A stretch of DNA of 64,000 nucleotides from JANNSX01 sp041397825 (GCA_041397825.1 JAWKVX010000002.1:248001-312000), one strand, 5' to 3'; shown: positions 8,606 to 16,576, numbered from the stretch's first letter. Notes: generated by a model from the letters alone, not told the origin. Numbers and translations: made by a program.

Positions 8606-9715
8606 ATGGCCAGCTACGACGTGCTCCTCCTCCCTGGTGACGGCATCGGCCCGGAGGTCATGGCTGAGACCAGAAAGGTCTTGGACTGGCTCGGCAGGCA
8701 GAAGAAGGGAGTCTTCAATAGCGAGCAAGCGCTCGTCGGCGGCTCGGCCTACGACGCGCACAAGGTGGCTGTTACCGATGCGACCATGGACAAGGCCCTC
8801 AAGGCCGATGCAGTGCTCTTCGGAGCGGTCGGCGGCCCCAAATGGGACAAGGTTCCCTATGAGGTGCGTCCGGAGGCTGCCCTTCTCAGGCTGCGCAAGG
8901 ATCTTGCTCTCTTTGCGAATTTGCGCCCCGCCATCTGCCATGCGGCCCTCGCCGACGCTTCCAGCCTGAAACGGGAGCTGGTCGAGGGGCTCGACATCAT
9001 GATCGTCAGAGAGCTGACGGGCGGCGTCTATTTCGGTGAGCCGAAGGAGGTCGTCACCCTCGAGAATGGCGAGAGGCGGGCCGTCGATACGCAGGTCTAC
9101 ACCACCCACGAGATCGACCGCATCGCCCGTGTCGCCTTCGATCTGGCCCGCAAGCGGCGCAATCTCGTGCACTCGGCCGAGAAACGTAATGTCATGCGCT
9201 CGGGCGTGCTCTGGAACCAGGTCGTCACCGAGGTGCATGCAAAAGACTACAAGGACGTCGAGCTGCAGCACATCCTGGCCGACGCCTGCGCCATGCAGTT
9301 GGTCCGTGCTCCGAAGCAGTTCGACGTCATCGTCACCGACAACCTGTTCGGCGACATGCTGTCGGATGAGGCGGCGATGCTGACCGGCTCGATCGGCATG
9401 CTGCCGTCGGCCTCCCTCGGCGCGCCGGACACCAAGGGTCGGCGCAAATCGCTTTACGAGCCGGTCCACGGCTCGGCCCCGGATATCGCCGGCAAAGGCC
9501 TCGCCAATCCGATCGCCATGATCCTGTCGCTGGCCATGGCGCTCCGCTACTCGTTCGATCTGGGCGAGGCGGCGGACATGGTCGAGAAGGCGGTGACGGC
9601 CGTGCTCGAAAGGGGGCTGCGAACCGCCGACATCGCCGAGCCGAACCGGAAGAAGGTCGGGACCGGGGAGATGGGCTCGGCCATCGTCGAGGAGCTCGAC
9701 CGGCTCGCGGGCTGA
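8606..9715 (+). CDS. leuB: 3-isopropylmalate dehydrogenase LeuB
   Basis: 369 residues, the normal length. Oxidises 3-isopropylmalate with NAD, the third step of leucine synthesis. Visible signatures are LLPGDGIGPEVM at the N-terminus, the substrate-binding ELTGGVYFG segment, AEKRNVMRSGVLW, and the NAD and metal segment TDNLFGDMLSDEAAM, followed by EPVHGSAPDIAGKG. An AGGA lies seven bases before the ATG. A terminator-like hairpin follows the stop. Confidence 0.97.
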   Translation: MASYDVLLLPGDGIGPEVMAETRKVLDWLGRQKKGVFNSEQALVGGSAYDAHKVAVTDATMDKALKADAVLFGAVGGPKWDKVPYEVRPEAALLRLRKDLALFANLRPAICHAALADASSLKRELVEGLDIMIVRELTGGVYFGEPKEVVTLENGERRAVDTQVYTTHEIDRIARVAFDLARKRRNLVHSAEKRNVMRSGVLWNQVVTEVHAKDYKDVELQHILADACAMQLVRAPKQFDVIVTDNLFGDMLSDEAAMLTGSIGMLPSASLGAPDTKGRRKSLYEPVHGSAPDIAGKGLANPIAMILSLAMALRYSFDLGEAADMVEKAVTAVLERGLRTADIAEPNRKKVGTGEMGSAIVEELDRLAG

Positions 9716-9744
9716 CGACCCGGCTCGGCCACAATCGCGTCACG

Positions 9745-9770
9745 CGGCCGGTGCAGGAGTCCGGCCGTTT
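9745..9770 (+). terminator. Intrinsic terminator candidate after leuB
   Basis: CGGCCGG, a nine-base loop, CCGGCCG, then TTTGTGT. The seven-base stem is perfect and starts 30 bases after the leuB stop. The T-tract is short, so termination may be partial. Confidence 0.6.
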
Positions 9771-9796
9771 GTGTCAGACGACGCCTCGAGGACCCC

Positions 9797-10459
9797 ATGC
9801 CGAAGCTCACAACCCTGCTTGCCGTACTACTGCTGACCTTGGTCCTGCCCGGCGCCGCCGGAGCCGAGGAGGCGGCGACCGCGAGCGAGGAGGAGACGGT
9901 GTCTGACCCGGCGCTGGTGGCGCTCCTCGCCAAAGAGAAGGAGGCGCGCAAGGCCTGCAAGATCGATATCTGCTCGATCATGCTTGGGAAGGCGGCAGAC
10001 GGACCAGATGTCAGCTGCCCGATCGTCAAGACCTGGCCGAAGGACGACATCACCAAGCTGATGAAGCGCACGAAAGTCAAATGGCCCTGGGGCAACACGA
10101 CCTGCCACATGGACGTCGTGTTGAAGCGGTCGATGCTGGTCAGCGCCATGACCGAGGCGAAGTATGAGGCGGTCTTCGACGAGCACCAGCTGGTCTGCGA
10201 CATCGCGCGAGAGGGCGAGGACAACTACTCGTTCAAGATTGCCATGACCCCGAGCATCACGTTCGAGAACGGCAAGGCGACTGAAGCCTATGTCACCTGG
10301 GGTGCGCTCGAGGCACCGTCGGTAGCGAAGAGCGTGCTCTGGCCTGCCACGGCGCTCGACAACCAGATCAACGTGCTCGGCAGCGAGGTCGTCGAGGCGG
10401 TGAACACGTTCGTGGAGAAGAAGTGCCTCGAGGTGAAGGACGAGCTGAAGCTCAATTGA
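9797..10459 (+). CDS. Secreted conserved protein of unknown function
   Basis: 220 residues with a signal peptide (LLAVLLLTLVLPGAAGA). The mature protein starts with an acidic, alanine-rich linker. It then has several cysteines (KACKIDIC, VSCP, TTCHMD, LVCD, KKC) that could form disulfides in the periplasm. The CPIVKTWPKDDITKLM and KWPWGNTTC segments look conserved. I know no function for it. It lies alone between leuB and another unknown. Confidence 0.65.
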   Translation: MPKLTTLLAVLLLTLVLPGAAGAEEAATASEEETVSDPALVALLAKEKEARKACKIDICSIMLGKAADGPDVSCPIVKTWPKDDITKLMKRTKVKWPWGNTTCHMDVVLKRSMLVSAMTEAKYEAVFDEHQLVCDIAREGEDNYSFKIAMTPSITFENGKATEAYVTWGALEAPSVAKSVLWPATALDNQINVLGSEVVEAVNTFVEKKCLEVKDELKLN

Positions 10460-10618
10460 GCGATCGCCGGACGCTGTCTCGGCCGACACGCCTGTTGAGG
10501 TCGGCGGCCTCTTCCGGCTCGAGCCCGGCGCTCCTGCCCAACCGCCCGGCTAACGCAATTTAAATCTGTTTGCGACTATCCTTCCAGATTGCGGGCATCT
10601 CGTTGGAGCGGCACCGCC

Positions 10619-11125
10619 ATGGCTGGCGTTCTGCTTGACTCAGGGCAACTTGTTCTCGAATCGGCTGTGGCGAGAAGCGGCGGCGGTCTGGCCCGGTCGT
10701 CGCTGCATGCGATCTCCCTGCTGCTCATCGGCGTGTCCACCCCATTGGTGTCCATCTTCGCCACGTCACCGTCGATGCTGGCCGATGTCCATGTCGTAGC
10801 CTTGGCATCGATGATCGTCGTTTTCGTCGTCGCCGGCGGCATCTATGTTCATAGTGTTTTGTCGCCAGGGCAGGTGATTTGCGCAACGTTCGATCACGAT
10901 GGCCGGACGGTCACGCTGGTTCGTGACGGGAGGTTCGCGGTCTCGCACCACGAGCTGCATTTCAGCGAGATTGCGGATGTCGGCATGATGCTTCAATCGG
11001 AATCCGACGGCAGGCTCGGTGCAGTTGCCGAGCTCCGCCTGAAGAATGGCCGCACGTTCCCATTGCCGGACGGAATGGAGGAAGGCCAGATGCTCTCCGT
11101 TCGCGAGATCCTCGGCCTCGCCTGA
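10619..11125 (+). CDS. Small membrane protein with cytoplasmic beta-rich tail, unknown
   Basis: 168 residues from ATG 10619, which has GGAG ten bases upstream; the frame also extends back to a TTG at 10589. Two hydrophobic segments (about residues 28-48 and 56-76 from the chosen start) are followed by a soluble region of about 90 residues (VICATFDHDGRTVTLVRDGRF, then LRLKNGRTFPLPDG) resembling a small beta-barrel or PH-like unit. No family is recognised. Confidence 0.6.
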   Translation: MAGVLLDSGQLVLESAVARSGGGLARSSLHAISLLLIGVSTPLVSIFATSPSMLADVHVVALASMIVVFVVAGGIYVHSVLSPGQVICATFDHDGRTVTLVRDGRFAVSHHELHFSEIADVGMMLQSESDGRLGAVAELRLKNGRTFPLPDGMEEGQMLSVREILGLA

Positions 11126-11198
11126 CGGCCAGTTTCTTCTGTGCATGCCGGACGTTCTCGGGTATTGAGCGACGCAAATCCCGAGATTGCAGGCTGTC

Positions 11199-12533
11199 AT
11201 GACCGCCCGGCCAAAACATGTCTCTCATATGCACTGGCCCCGCGACGTCGAGGCGACGGCCGAGTTCGAGTCGGCCGCAGCCTATGTCGAGGATGGCGAA
11301 GGCCACCTTTTCGTCACCGGCAAGGCTGGAACCGGAAAGAGCACGCTGCTCAAGGCGCTGCGCGACGAGGACAGTCATGAGATGGTCGTTCTGGCGCCGA
11401 CTGGTCTGGCGGCGGTCCAGGTTGGTGGCCAGACCATTCATTCCTTCTTCGGTCTGCCGCCGCGTCTCATCAAGGCCGAGGATATACGGCCGAGTCGACG
11501 CCTCGGCCTGATGCGGAAGCTCAAGACGCTCGTCATCGACGAGGTGTCGATGGTGAGGTCCGATCTGATGGACGGCATCGACAAGATGTTGCGCCTCAAC
11601 CGGAAGCGGCCGAACGACCCGTTCGGTGGCGTTCGCCTTGTCATGTTCGGTGACCTGCATCAGCTGCCACCCGTCATCACCGAGCCGGAGCTCGGCCTCT
11701 ATCTGACGGAGCGCTTCGGCGGCCCGTTCTTCTTCGACGCGCCGGCCTTTCGCGAGGCGACGGCGAAGCGCGTCGAGCTCGGCCGTGTCTTTCGTCAGAG
11801 GGATGCCAGGTTCCTCACGGCGCTCAACCACATCCGCGAAGGTTCTCCCGGGTTGGAGGACCTTGCCATGCTCAACGAGCGCGTTGCGCCACTCGACAGC
11901 CTGCCGCGGCGGGACGACTACGTGATCCTGACGCCAACCAATCAGGTTGCGCAGGAGATCAACATGGCCTTCCTGAAGGCCCTCCCCGGCCGGACGGTAA
12001 TGCACGAGGCGCTCGTCTCGGGAACCTATGCCGAAACCGCGCAACCGACGGATGCGGTCCTGACGCTCAAGGAAGGCGCCAAAGTCATCCTGATCCGCAA
12101 TGATCCGGAAAGGCGCTGGGTCAACGGCACGCTTGCCCGGGTCTCGCGTCTCGACGACGATCGGGTGTTTGTCGAGATCGAGGGTGAGGAGCACGAGGTC
12201 GAGCCCGAGGTCTGGGAGGCGATCCGCTACGACTACGACGCGAAGGAGGATCGGATCGTCGAGACTCTGGCCGGATCGTTCCGTCAGCTGCCGTTGCGGC
12301 TGGCCTGGGCACTGACGATCCACAAGGCCCAGGGCATGACGCTCGATCGCGTGTTCATCGATCTCCGGCGCGGCACCTTCGCCCATGGCCAGGCCTACGT
12401 GGCGCTCTCCCGGGTGCGCACGCTCGGCGGTCTCGCCATGGCTCGTCCGCTTCGCCGCTCGGACATCATCTTCGATCGCGCCGTGACCGGCTATCGCGAC
12501 GTGTTCGAGGCGTTGGAGCCCGCTTCGGCTTAG
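11199..12533 (+). CDS. Pif1/RecD2-like ATP-dependent DNA helicase
   Basis: About 444 residues. A superfamily 1B helicase: motif I VTGKAGTGKST, motif Ia APTGLAA with QTIHSFFGL, motif II VIDEVSM, motif III FGDLHQLPPV, and at the C-terminus TIHKAQGMTLD with AYVALSRV. This is a compact Pif1-like ATPase with no extra nuclease or N-terminal domain. Expected to unwind DNA 5' to 3' in repair or replication. ATG 11199 is preferred to the upstream TTG at 11187. Confidence 0.9.
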   Translation: MTARPKHVSHMHWPRDVEATAEFESAAAYVEDGEGHLFVTGKAGTGKSTLLKALRDEDSHEMVVLAPTGLAAVQVGGQTIHSFFGLPPRLIKAEDIRPSRRLGLMRKLKTLVIDEVSMVRSDLMDGIDKMLRLNRKRPNDPFGGVRLVMFGDLHQLPPVITEPELGLYLTERFGGPFFFDAPAFREATAKRVELGRVFRQRDARFLTALNHIREGSPGLEDLAMLNERVAPLDSLPRRDDYVILTPTNQVAQEINMAFLKALPGRTVMHEALVSGTYAETAQPTDAVLTLKEGAKVILIRNDPERRWVNGTLARVSRLDDDRVFVEIEGEEHEVEPEVWEAIRYDYDAKEDRIVETLAGSFRQLPLRLAWALTIHKAQGMTLDRVFIDLRRGTFAHGQAYVALSRVRTLGGLAMARPLRRSDIIFDRAVTGYRDVFEALEPASA

Positions 12534-12592
12534 AGCATCTTCTGCCCATGAGTACGCCTGTCGGTCGAAGGAAAGTGCAGAGAGCCAAATCT

Positions 12593-13357
12593 CTAGCGAC
12601 CGCCGCCGACATCGAGGAGCGCCGCGGTCACATAGCTCGCCGCGTCCGAAGCAAGCCAGAGAATGGCTTCCGCGACCTCCTCGGCGGTACCGCCTCGTTG
12701 CATGGGCACCAGCCCCTGCATCTCCTTCACGCGGCCAGGTACGCCAGCCGAAGCATGGATGTCCGTATCGATCAGGCCCGGGCGAACGGCATTGACCCGG
12801 ATGCCTTCCGTCGCCACCTCCTTGGCGAGGCCCTGAGTGAACACGTCGATAGCGCCTTTCGACGCCGCGTAGTCGACGAACTCGCCGGGCGAGCCATGTT
12901 TGGCAGCCGCCGACGAGAGATTGACGATCACGCCGCCATGGCCATGACGCTTGGTCGACATGCGCCGGATGGCCTCGCGCGCGGCAATGAAGCTGCCCAC
13001 GACGTTCACGGCCATCATGTTCGTCAGTCGTTCTGCCGTCATCTCGGCGACGGTCGAGCGCGGGGCGACGATGCCGGCATTGTTGATCAAAGCGTCGAGG
13101 CGCCCGAAGGTCTCATCGACGGCGCGAAAGAAGGCGACAATGTCCGCCTCCCGGGCGACGTCGGCCTTGACCGTCAGGGCGCGCCGGCCCTGGGCTTCAA
13201 CGTCTTTGACCACAGAACGGGCTGACTCGGCCTCGCTCCGGTAAGTGATCGCAATGTCGTAGCCGCGTCGGGCAGCCAGGCGCGCTACAGCCGCGCCGAT
13301 GCCGCGGCTGCCGCCGGTGATGGCCATCACTCTGCTGCCCTGCCGATTGCCTGTCAT
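12593..13357 (-). CDS. SDR-family oxidoreductase (FabG-like)
   Basis: 254 residues, classical short-chain dehydrogenase. Cofactor motif TGGSRGIG, NNAG, catalytic serine in NLSSAAA, and YAASK with the Tyr/Lys pair; C-terminal LDVGGGR. The R/T pattern after the first strand (TYRSEAESA) suggests NADPH preference. It lies 35 bases downstream of the folD-like gene on the same strand and may be in one transcript with it. FabG itself is usually in a fab cluster, so another substrate is likely. Confidence 0.88.
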   Translation of the reverse strand: MTGNRQGSRVMAITGGSRGIGAAVARLAARRGYDIAITYRSEAESARSVVKDVEAQGRRALTVKADVAREADIVAFFRAVDETFGRLDALINNAGIVAPRSTVAEMTAERLTNMMAVNVVGSFIAAREAIRRMSTKRHGHGGVIVNLSSAAAKHGSPGEFVDYAASKGAIDVFTQGLAKEVATEGIRVNAVRPGLIDTDIHASAGVPGRVKEMQGLVPMQRGGTAEEVAEAILWLASDAASYVTAALLDVGGGR

Positions 13358-13392
13358 GTGCCGCGTCCTTCTGGTTCAGCGGCCACACGCGC

Positions 13393-14310
13393 TTACTCGG
13401 GCCGCGCCTCGACCATCGCCCGATAGGCGTCATGCTGCAAGCGCGCCGCCGTGACGGCATTTCGCATCAGCGTTGCAACGGTGACCGGCCCGACGCCCCC
13501 GGGCACCGGGGTGATCCAACCGGCGACCTCGACGCAGCTGGCAAAGTCCGCATCTCCGACGACCGCCGTTCCGCCGTCCGCCGTCGACACCTGATTGATG
13601 CCAATATCGATCAGGGCCGCACCGGGTTTCAGCATATCGCCCGTGATCAATCCAGCCTTGCCGACAGCGACGAACACCGCATCGGCGCGTCGCGAGTGAG
13701 ACGAGACGCTCCGCGTCATGTGATGGCAGACGGTTACGGTCGCGCCCTCGCTCATCAGCAGGAAGGCGATCGGCTTGCCGACGATCTCCGAATGGCCGAT
13801 GACGACCACCTCGAGGCCTTCGAGCTTGAGCCGGGTCGATTTCAAGAGCTCGACCGCCGCCACCGCTGTGCAAGGTCCCATGACGAGATCATTGTAGACG
13901 ATGTTGCCGATCGAGGACGGATGCATGCCCTCGACGTCCTTGAGCGGCGCGACGGCACGCTGAAGCGCCTTGATCGGGATCGAGGCTGGCACGGGTCGCT
14001 GAATGATGATGCCGGTGACCCGGGCATCGGCGTTGAGGCCGTGAATGATGCCGGTGAGCTCCTCGACGCCCGTTGCCGCCGGATAGATTCGCTCCTCGAA
14101 CAGGATCCCGACCTCGGCCGCGACACGCTTCTGATTGCGAACATAAAGATGGGTCGCCGCCCCCTCGCCAACGGTGATCGAGACGAGTTTCGGGGGCCAG
14201 CCGCGGTCGGCGAGATCGCGAACGCCGGCTGCCATCTCCGTCCGCATGCGGAGAGCAACCGTGCGGCCATCAAGCAGCTTGTGGCGGTGCTCGCTCAGAG
14301 CGTCGGTCAA
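13393..14310 (-). CDS. folD: FolD-family methylenetetrahydrofolate dehydrogenase/cyclohydrolase, atypical active site
   Basis: 305 residues. The fold is clear: LYVRNQKRVAAEVGI, GIIIQRPVP, GHSEIVGKPIAFLL, and GWITPVPGGVGPVTVATLM. In ordinary FolD the first motif is YxxxK, with the lysine (K56 in the human enzyme) needed for cyclohydrolase chemistry. Here the codon at this position is CAG (Q60). The aspartate of KDVDG (human D125) is glutamate (E127), while the active-site glutamine (Q104) is kept. So it may be a dehydrogenase with little or no cyclohydrolase activity, or a specialised paralogue. A standard FolD may exist elsewhere in the genome. It is followed by an SDR gene and is divergent from a phasin. 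Confidence 0.85.
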   Translation of the reverse strand: MTDALSEHRHKLLDGRTVALRMRTEMAAGVRDLADRGWPPKLVSITVGEGAATHLYVRNQKRVAAEVGILFEERIYPAATGVEELTGIIHGLNADARVTGIIIQRPVPASIPIKALQRAVAPLKDVEGMHPSSIGNIVYNDLVMGPCTAVAAVELLKSTRLKLEGLEVVVIGHSEIVGKPIAFLLMSEGATVTVCHHMTRSVSSHSRRADAVFVAVGKAGLITGDMLKPGAALIDIGINQVSTADGGTAVVGDADFASCVEVAGWITPVPGGVGPVTVATLMRNAVTAARLQHDAYRAMVEARPE

Positions 14311-14403
14311 GATATCTCTCCGATTCTATGGGATCGCCCGGGCCCCTGTTAGCGGACCGATCGGTGTCTGCGCAACCAACCGATCACGATTTCATGTCGC
14401 AAC

Positions 14404-14459
14404 GCAACAATTATGTTGCAATGCACAATCGTCCGTGTTACACACCTGGGGTACCCCAG
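14404..14459 (+). promoter_or_regulatory. Phasin promoter with two inverted repeats
   Basis: TTGCAA (14416-14421), a 17-base spacer and TACACA (14439-14444) form a sigma-70-like promoter. The inverted repeat GCAACA-ATTA-TGTTGC (14404-14419) covers the -35 element, and a perfect palindrome CTGGGGTACCCCAG (14446-14459) covers the expected start point. PhaR-type repressors of phasin genes are known to bind TGC-rich sites, which the first repeat resembles. Position and symmetry are seen; the regulator is inferred. Confidence 0.5.
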
Positions 14460-14493
14460 ACTTGACCCTCCCAACGACCAGCGAGACCTCGCC

Positions 14494-14958
14494 ATGAACG
14501 ACATGCATCAGACCTTCATCCGCCAGACTGAAGCTTTCATCGAGGCCGCCCGCGATGGCCGCATGCCGGAGGGTGTCCAGGCCGCTGCCCAGGAGGGGAT
14601 CGCGCGGACCCGAGAGGCCTATGAGACGGCGTCCGCAGCCTCCAAGGTCGCCGGTCAGGCGCTGGGTCAGGTCGCCGAGGCCGCCGGCAAGGGCGCCATG
14701 ACGCTCGCGGAGACGGCGATGAAGAATATGTCGACGAATATCGAAGCGGCCTTCGACGCTGCCAGCCGCGTCGCCCGCGCCAAGTCGATCCCGGAGGCTG
14801 CCCGCCTGCAGGTCGAGTTCATGCAGAGCCAGCTCATGAAGACCGGTGAGCAGGGCCGCGCCTTTCTCGAGCTCTCGGCCAAAGTATCGCGCGACACCAT
14901 CGAGACGGTCTCCACCGCTACGGGCAAGTGCCTCGAAGGCATGCGCAAGGTCGGCTGA
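14494..14958 (+). CDS. Phasin family protein
   Basis: 154 residues, almost entirely helical and rich in alanine, typical of the alphaproteobacterial phasin group (phasin_2). Phasins coat polyhydroxybutyrate granules. The segment AKSIPEAARLQVEFMQSQL is the most characteristic part of the family. ATG 14494 is used; the open frame begins at 14413 but that would start inside the promoter. A PHB depolymerase gene occurs at 49-50 kb of this window, in keeping with PHB storage. Confidence 0.88.
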   Translation: MNDMHQTFIRQTEAFIEAARDGRMPEGVQAAAQEGIARTREAYETASAASKVAGQALGQVAEAAGKGAMTLAETAMKNMSTNIEAAFDAASRVARAKSIPEAARLQVEFMQSQLMKTGEQGRAFLELSAKVSRDTIETVSTATGKCLEGMRKVG

Positions 14959-15001
14959 CCGGGCGCGGGGCGCACGACGGCTCTGTCGAATCGCAACTAG
15001 C

Positions 15002-15030
15002 GGCCGGGCGAGCTGTTTGCCCGGCCCTCT
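15002..15030 (+). terminator. Intrinsic terminator candidate after the phasin gene
   Basis: GGCCGGGC, a nine-base loop, GCCCGGCC, followed by CTCTGTTGTG. The eight-base stem is perfect; the T-tract is poor. It lies 44 bases after the phasin stop. Confidence 0.6.
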
Positions 15031-15080
15031 GTTGTGCGCGTTGGGTGGTTCGTTACGTTTGATCGGCCTATAGTCGCCGG

Positions 15081-15584
15081 ATGCTGACCGATTACGCCAA
15101 GGTGAGGCCGGGCCGCCCCGCAGACGCCTCCCCCCTCGCCGCAGTCTTTCGCGAGTCCTGGCTTGTCGCCTACCAGGGCATCATCCCCTACGCCTATCTG
15201 ACCGCCATGATCGGCCGCCGCGGCACCGAATGGTGGGACTCGATCCTTTCCACGAGCGAGCTGCCGCTGGTGCTCGAGGCGGGCGGTACGGTTGCCGGCT
15301 ATGCAAGCTATGGACGTGCCCGCGGCCCATTGAAATACGACGGCGAGATCTACGAACTCTATCTCGCGCCAGTCTATCAGGGGCTTGGGTTTGGCGAGCA
15401 GCTGTTCGAGTCGGCGCGACAGCGGCTGGCCGAGAAGGAGCTGCACAGCCTTGTCGTCTGGGCGCTCTCAGACAATCTCGGCGCCTGCGACTTCTACCAT
15501 CGCCGGGGCGGCACGCCGGTCGCCAAGGCCAGCGAGCGGTTCGGCACGGCGCTGGTGCCGAAGACGGCATTTGCCTGGAGCTGA
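15081..15584 (+). CDS. GNAT-family N-acetyltransferase
   Basis: 167 residues. The acetyl-CoA site appears as LYLAPVYQGLGFGEQLFE (R/QxxGxG/A type), followed by LHSLVVWALSDNLGACDFYHRRGG, the usual motif B region of GNAT enzymes. The N-terminal PADASPLAAVFRESW is the motif C/D region. The acceptor (small molecule, antibiotic or protein) cannot be told from sequence. It lies alone between the phasin and a convergent DUF2794 gene. Confidence 0.85.
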   Translation: MLTDYAKVRPGRPADASPLAAVFRESWLVAYQGIIPYAYLTAMIGRRGTEWWDSILSTSELPLVLEAGGTVAGYASYGRARGPLKYDGEIYELYLAPVYQGLGFGEQLFESARQRLAEKELHSLVVWALSDNLGACDFYHRRGGTPVAKASERFGTALVPKTAFAWS

Positions 15585-15604
15585 CAGCGACCGGGACGAG
15601 CTGC

Positions 15605-15937
15605 TCAGCGCTCGACGAGCTTCAGAGACCGGTCCAGAACTTGGAGCACCCGGGCAAGATCGTGTCCGCGCTTGAGGATATAGCCTCCGGCCGCGACCAC
15701 ACTATAGCAGCCCTGCTTCCGCGCCAGCTTCGGGTCCTTGACGATGCTGTAGATCGGCACCTCGCTGGTGCGGCGGAACACCGAGAACACCGCCCGATCG
15801 CGAAGGAAATCAATGGCGTAGTCGCGCCACTCTCCCGCGGCGACCATTCGTCCATAGAGCCAGAGGATTTGTTCGAGCTCGTGGCGGTCGAAGCGGATGA
15901 GGGGAGGCGGCGCGGCGGCTGCTGGAGGGTGGGTCAT
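15605..15937 (-). CDS. DUF2794 protein
   Basis: 110 residues from an internal ATG; the frame is open to 16036 but the family starts shortly before PPPLIRFDRHELEQIL. The block WRDYAIDFLRDRAVFSVFRR, then YSIVKDPKLARKQGCYSVV and ILKRGHDLAQVL-type C-terminus identify DUF2794, an alphaproteobacterial family of unknown function. No catalytic motif is evident. Confidence 0.85.
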   Translation of the reverse strand: MTHPPAAAAPPPLIRFDRHELEQILWLYGRMVAAGEWRDYAIDFLRDRAVFSVFRRTSEVPIYSIVKDPKLARKQGCYSVVAAGGYILKRGHDLARVLQVLDRSLKLVER

Positions 15938-16095
15938 GACGCTGGTCCGGGGCCCCTCGCGACCCGGACCGAGGACTATGGGGTCGGTATTGCTCAACGG
16001 CGCCCTCCCAACGATTCGGCAGGGTAAATTTGCCACAAGACAAGAGAATTACAATAGGGCTTGCAATTTCCCTCCGCGTGTAATAAACAGAAACA

Positions 16096-16322
16096 TAATT
16101 CACAGAGATGCCCAGTTTCGATCCTGTGGTAGCCGCAATGCAGCGTATCATGTGGATCGTCGGCACTGGCCCGGTTCGCTCGTAAGGCTTCGGAATCTCA
16201 GCCCCCCAGTCCCCCCCGAGTCTTCTCTCCGCGAACCGGGCCTCCTTTCTCTCAATCGCCGAGAAGGGACAACCAACGGAATGAATGGCAGGTGCGGTGC
16301 CGCGCCTGCCATTCGCTTTTCT
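16096..16322 (+). ncRNA. Candidate small RNA 1 (rod-like hairpin plus terminator)
   Basis: A long hairpin is formed by GGCCCGGTTCGC (16168-16179) and GCGAACCGGGCC (16231-16242), a perfect 12-base stem, with a second inner stem AAGGCTT-(C)-GG against CCGAGTCTT. The loop is C-rich and contains CAGCCCCCCAG (16199-16209). The terminator at 16283-16320 closes the unit. A possible promoter is TTGCAA (16061-16066), 17 bases, TAAACA (16084-16089), which sets the estimated 5' end. The 5' boundary is uncertain and I do not recognise the family. Confidence 0.5.
16283..16320 (+). terminator. Strong intrinsic terminator, RNA 1
   Basis: GAATGGCAGG (16283-16292) pairs with CCTGCCATTC (16305-16314), and inside this GCGG pairs with CCGC around a two-base loop. 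The arms are followed by GCTTTTCTT on the plus strand. On the minus strand no T-run follows, so the direction is plus. Confidence 0.8.
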
Positions 16323-16397
16323 TGATCTGAGTCGGCTGAGGCATTCATCGACCTCCGACAATTTGTCCTCAATCCGTCACCCTTCGACCCTGAGACC

Positions 16398-16576
16398 GCC
16401 CGAAAGGTCGGGCATAAGTATTGTTCAAGGTCTCGCGGTCCGCTGGCCTCGCTCTCGGACCCAGCCCCCCAGCCCCTCTGAGCAGCGGGGTGAGCGGATC
16501 GCGGACCTCGCGAGGATGAAACTGCTATCAATCTGCAGGAACTCAAAGGGGCCGGCTTGCCGGCCCTCTCTTTTTT
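16398..16576 (+). ncRNA. Candidate small RNA 2 (long helix, C-rich loop, terminator)
   Basis: The segment 16429-16444 pairs with 16493-16507 over 15 base pairs with one bulge (C16434) and two G-U pairs. The apical part holds CAGCCCCCCAG (16462-16472), identical to the loop element of candidate RNA 1, and CCCC/GGGG arms. A small hairpin GCCCG-aaaggt-CGGGC (16398-16413) lies just upstream. The unit ends in a textbook terminator at 16549-16576. The 5' end is not fixed. Family unknown. Confidence 0.5.
16549..16576 (+). terminator. Textbook intrinsic terminator, RNA 2
   Basis: GGGCCGGC-tt-GCCGGCCC followed by TCTCTTTTTT. The stem is perfect, the loop is two bases, and the T-run is on the plus strand. 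No plus-strand gene precedes it, which is the main evidence for a non-coding transcript here. Confidence 0.85.

Noticed and set aside
10962..12386. 474-codon minus-strand frame
   Set aside because: Antisense to the Pif1-like helicase, which has all helicase motifs.
16096..16576. Identification as 6S RNA or SRP RNA
   Set aside because: Shape is rod-like, but I could not find the SRP GGUCAGG/GGAAG core or a convincing 6S central bubble; left unnamed.
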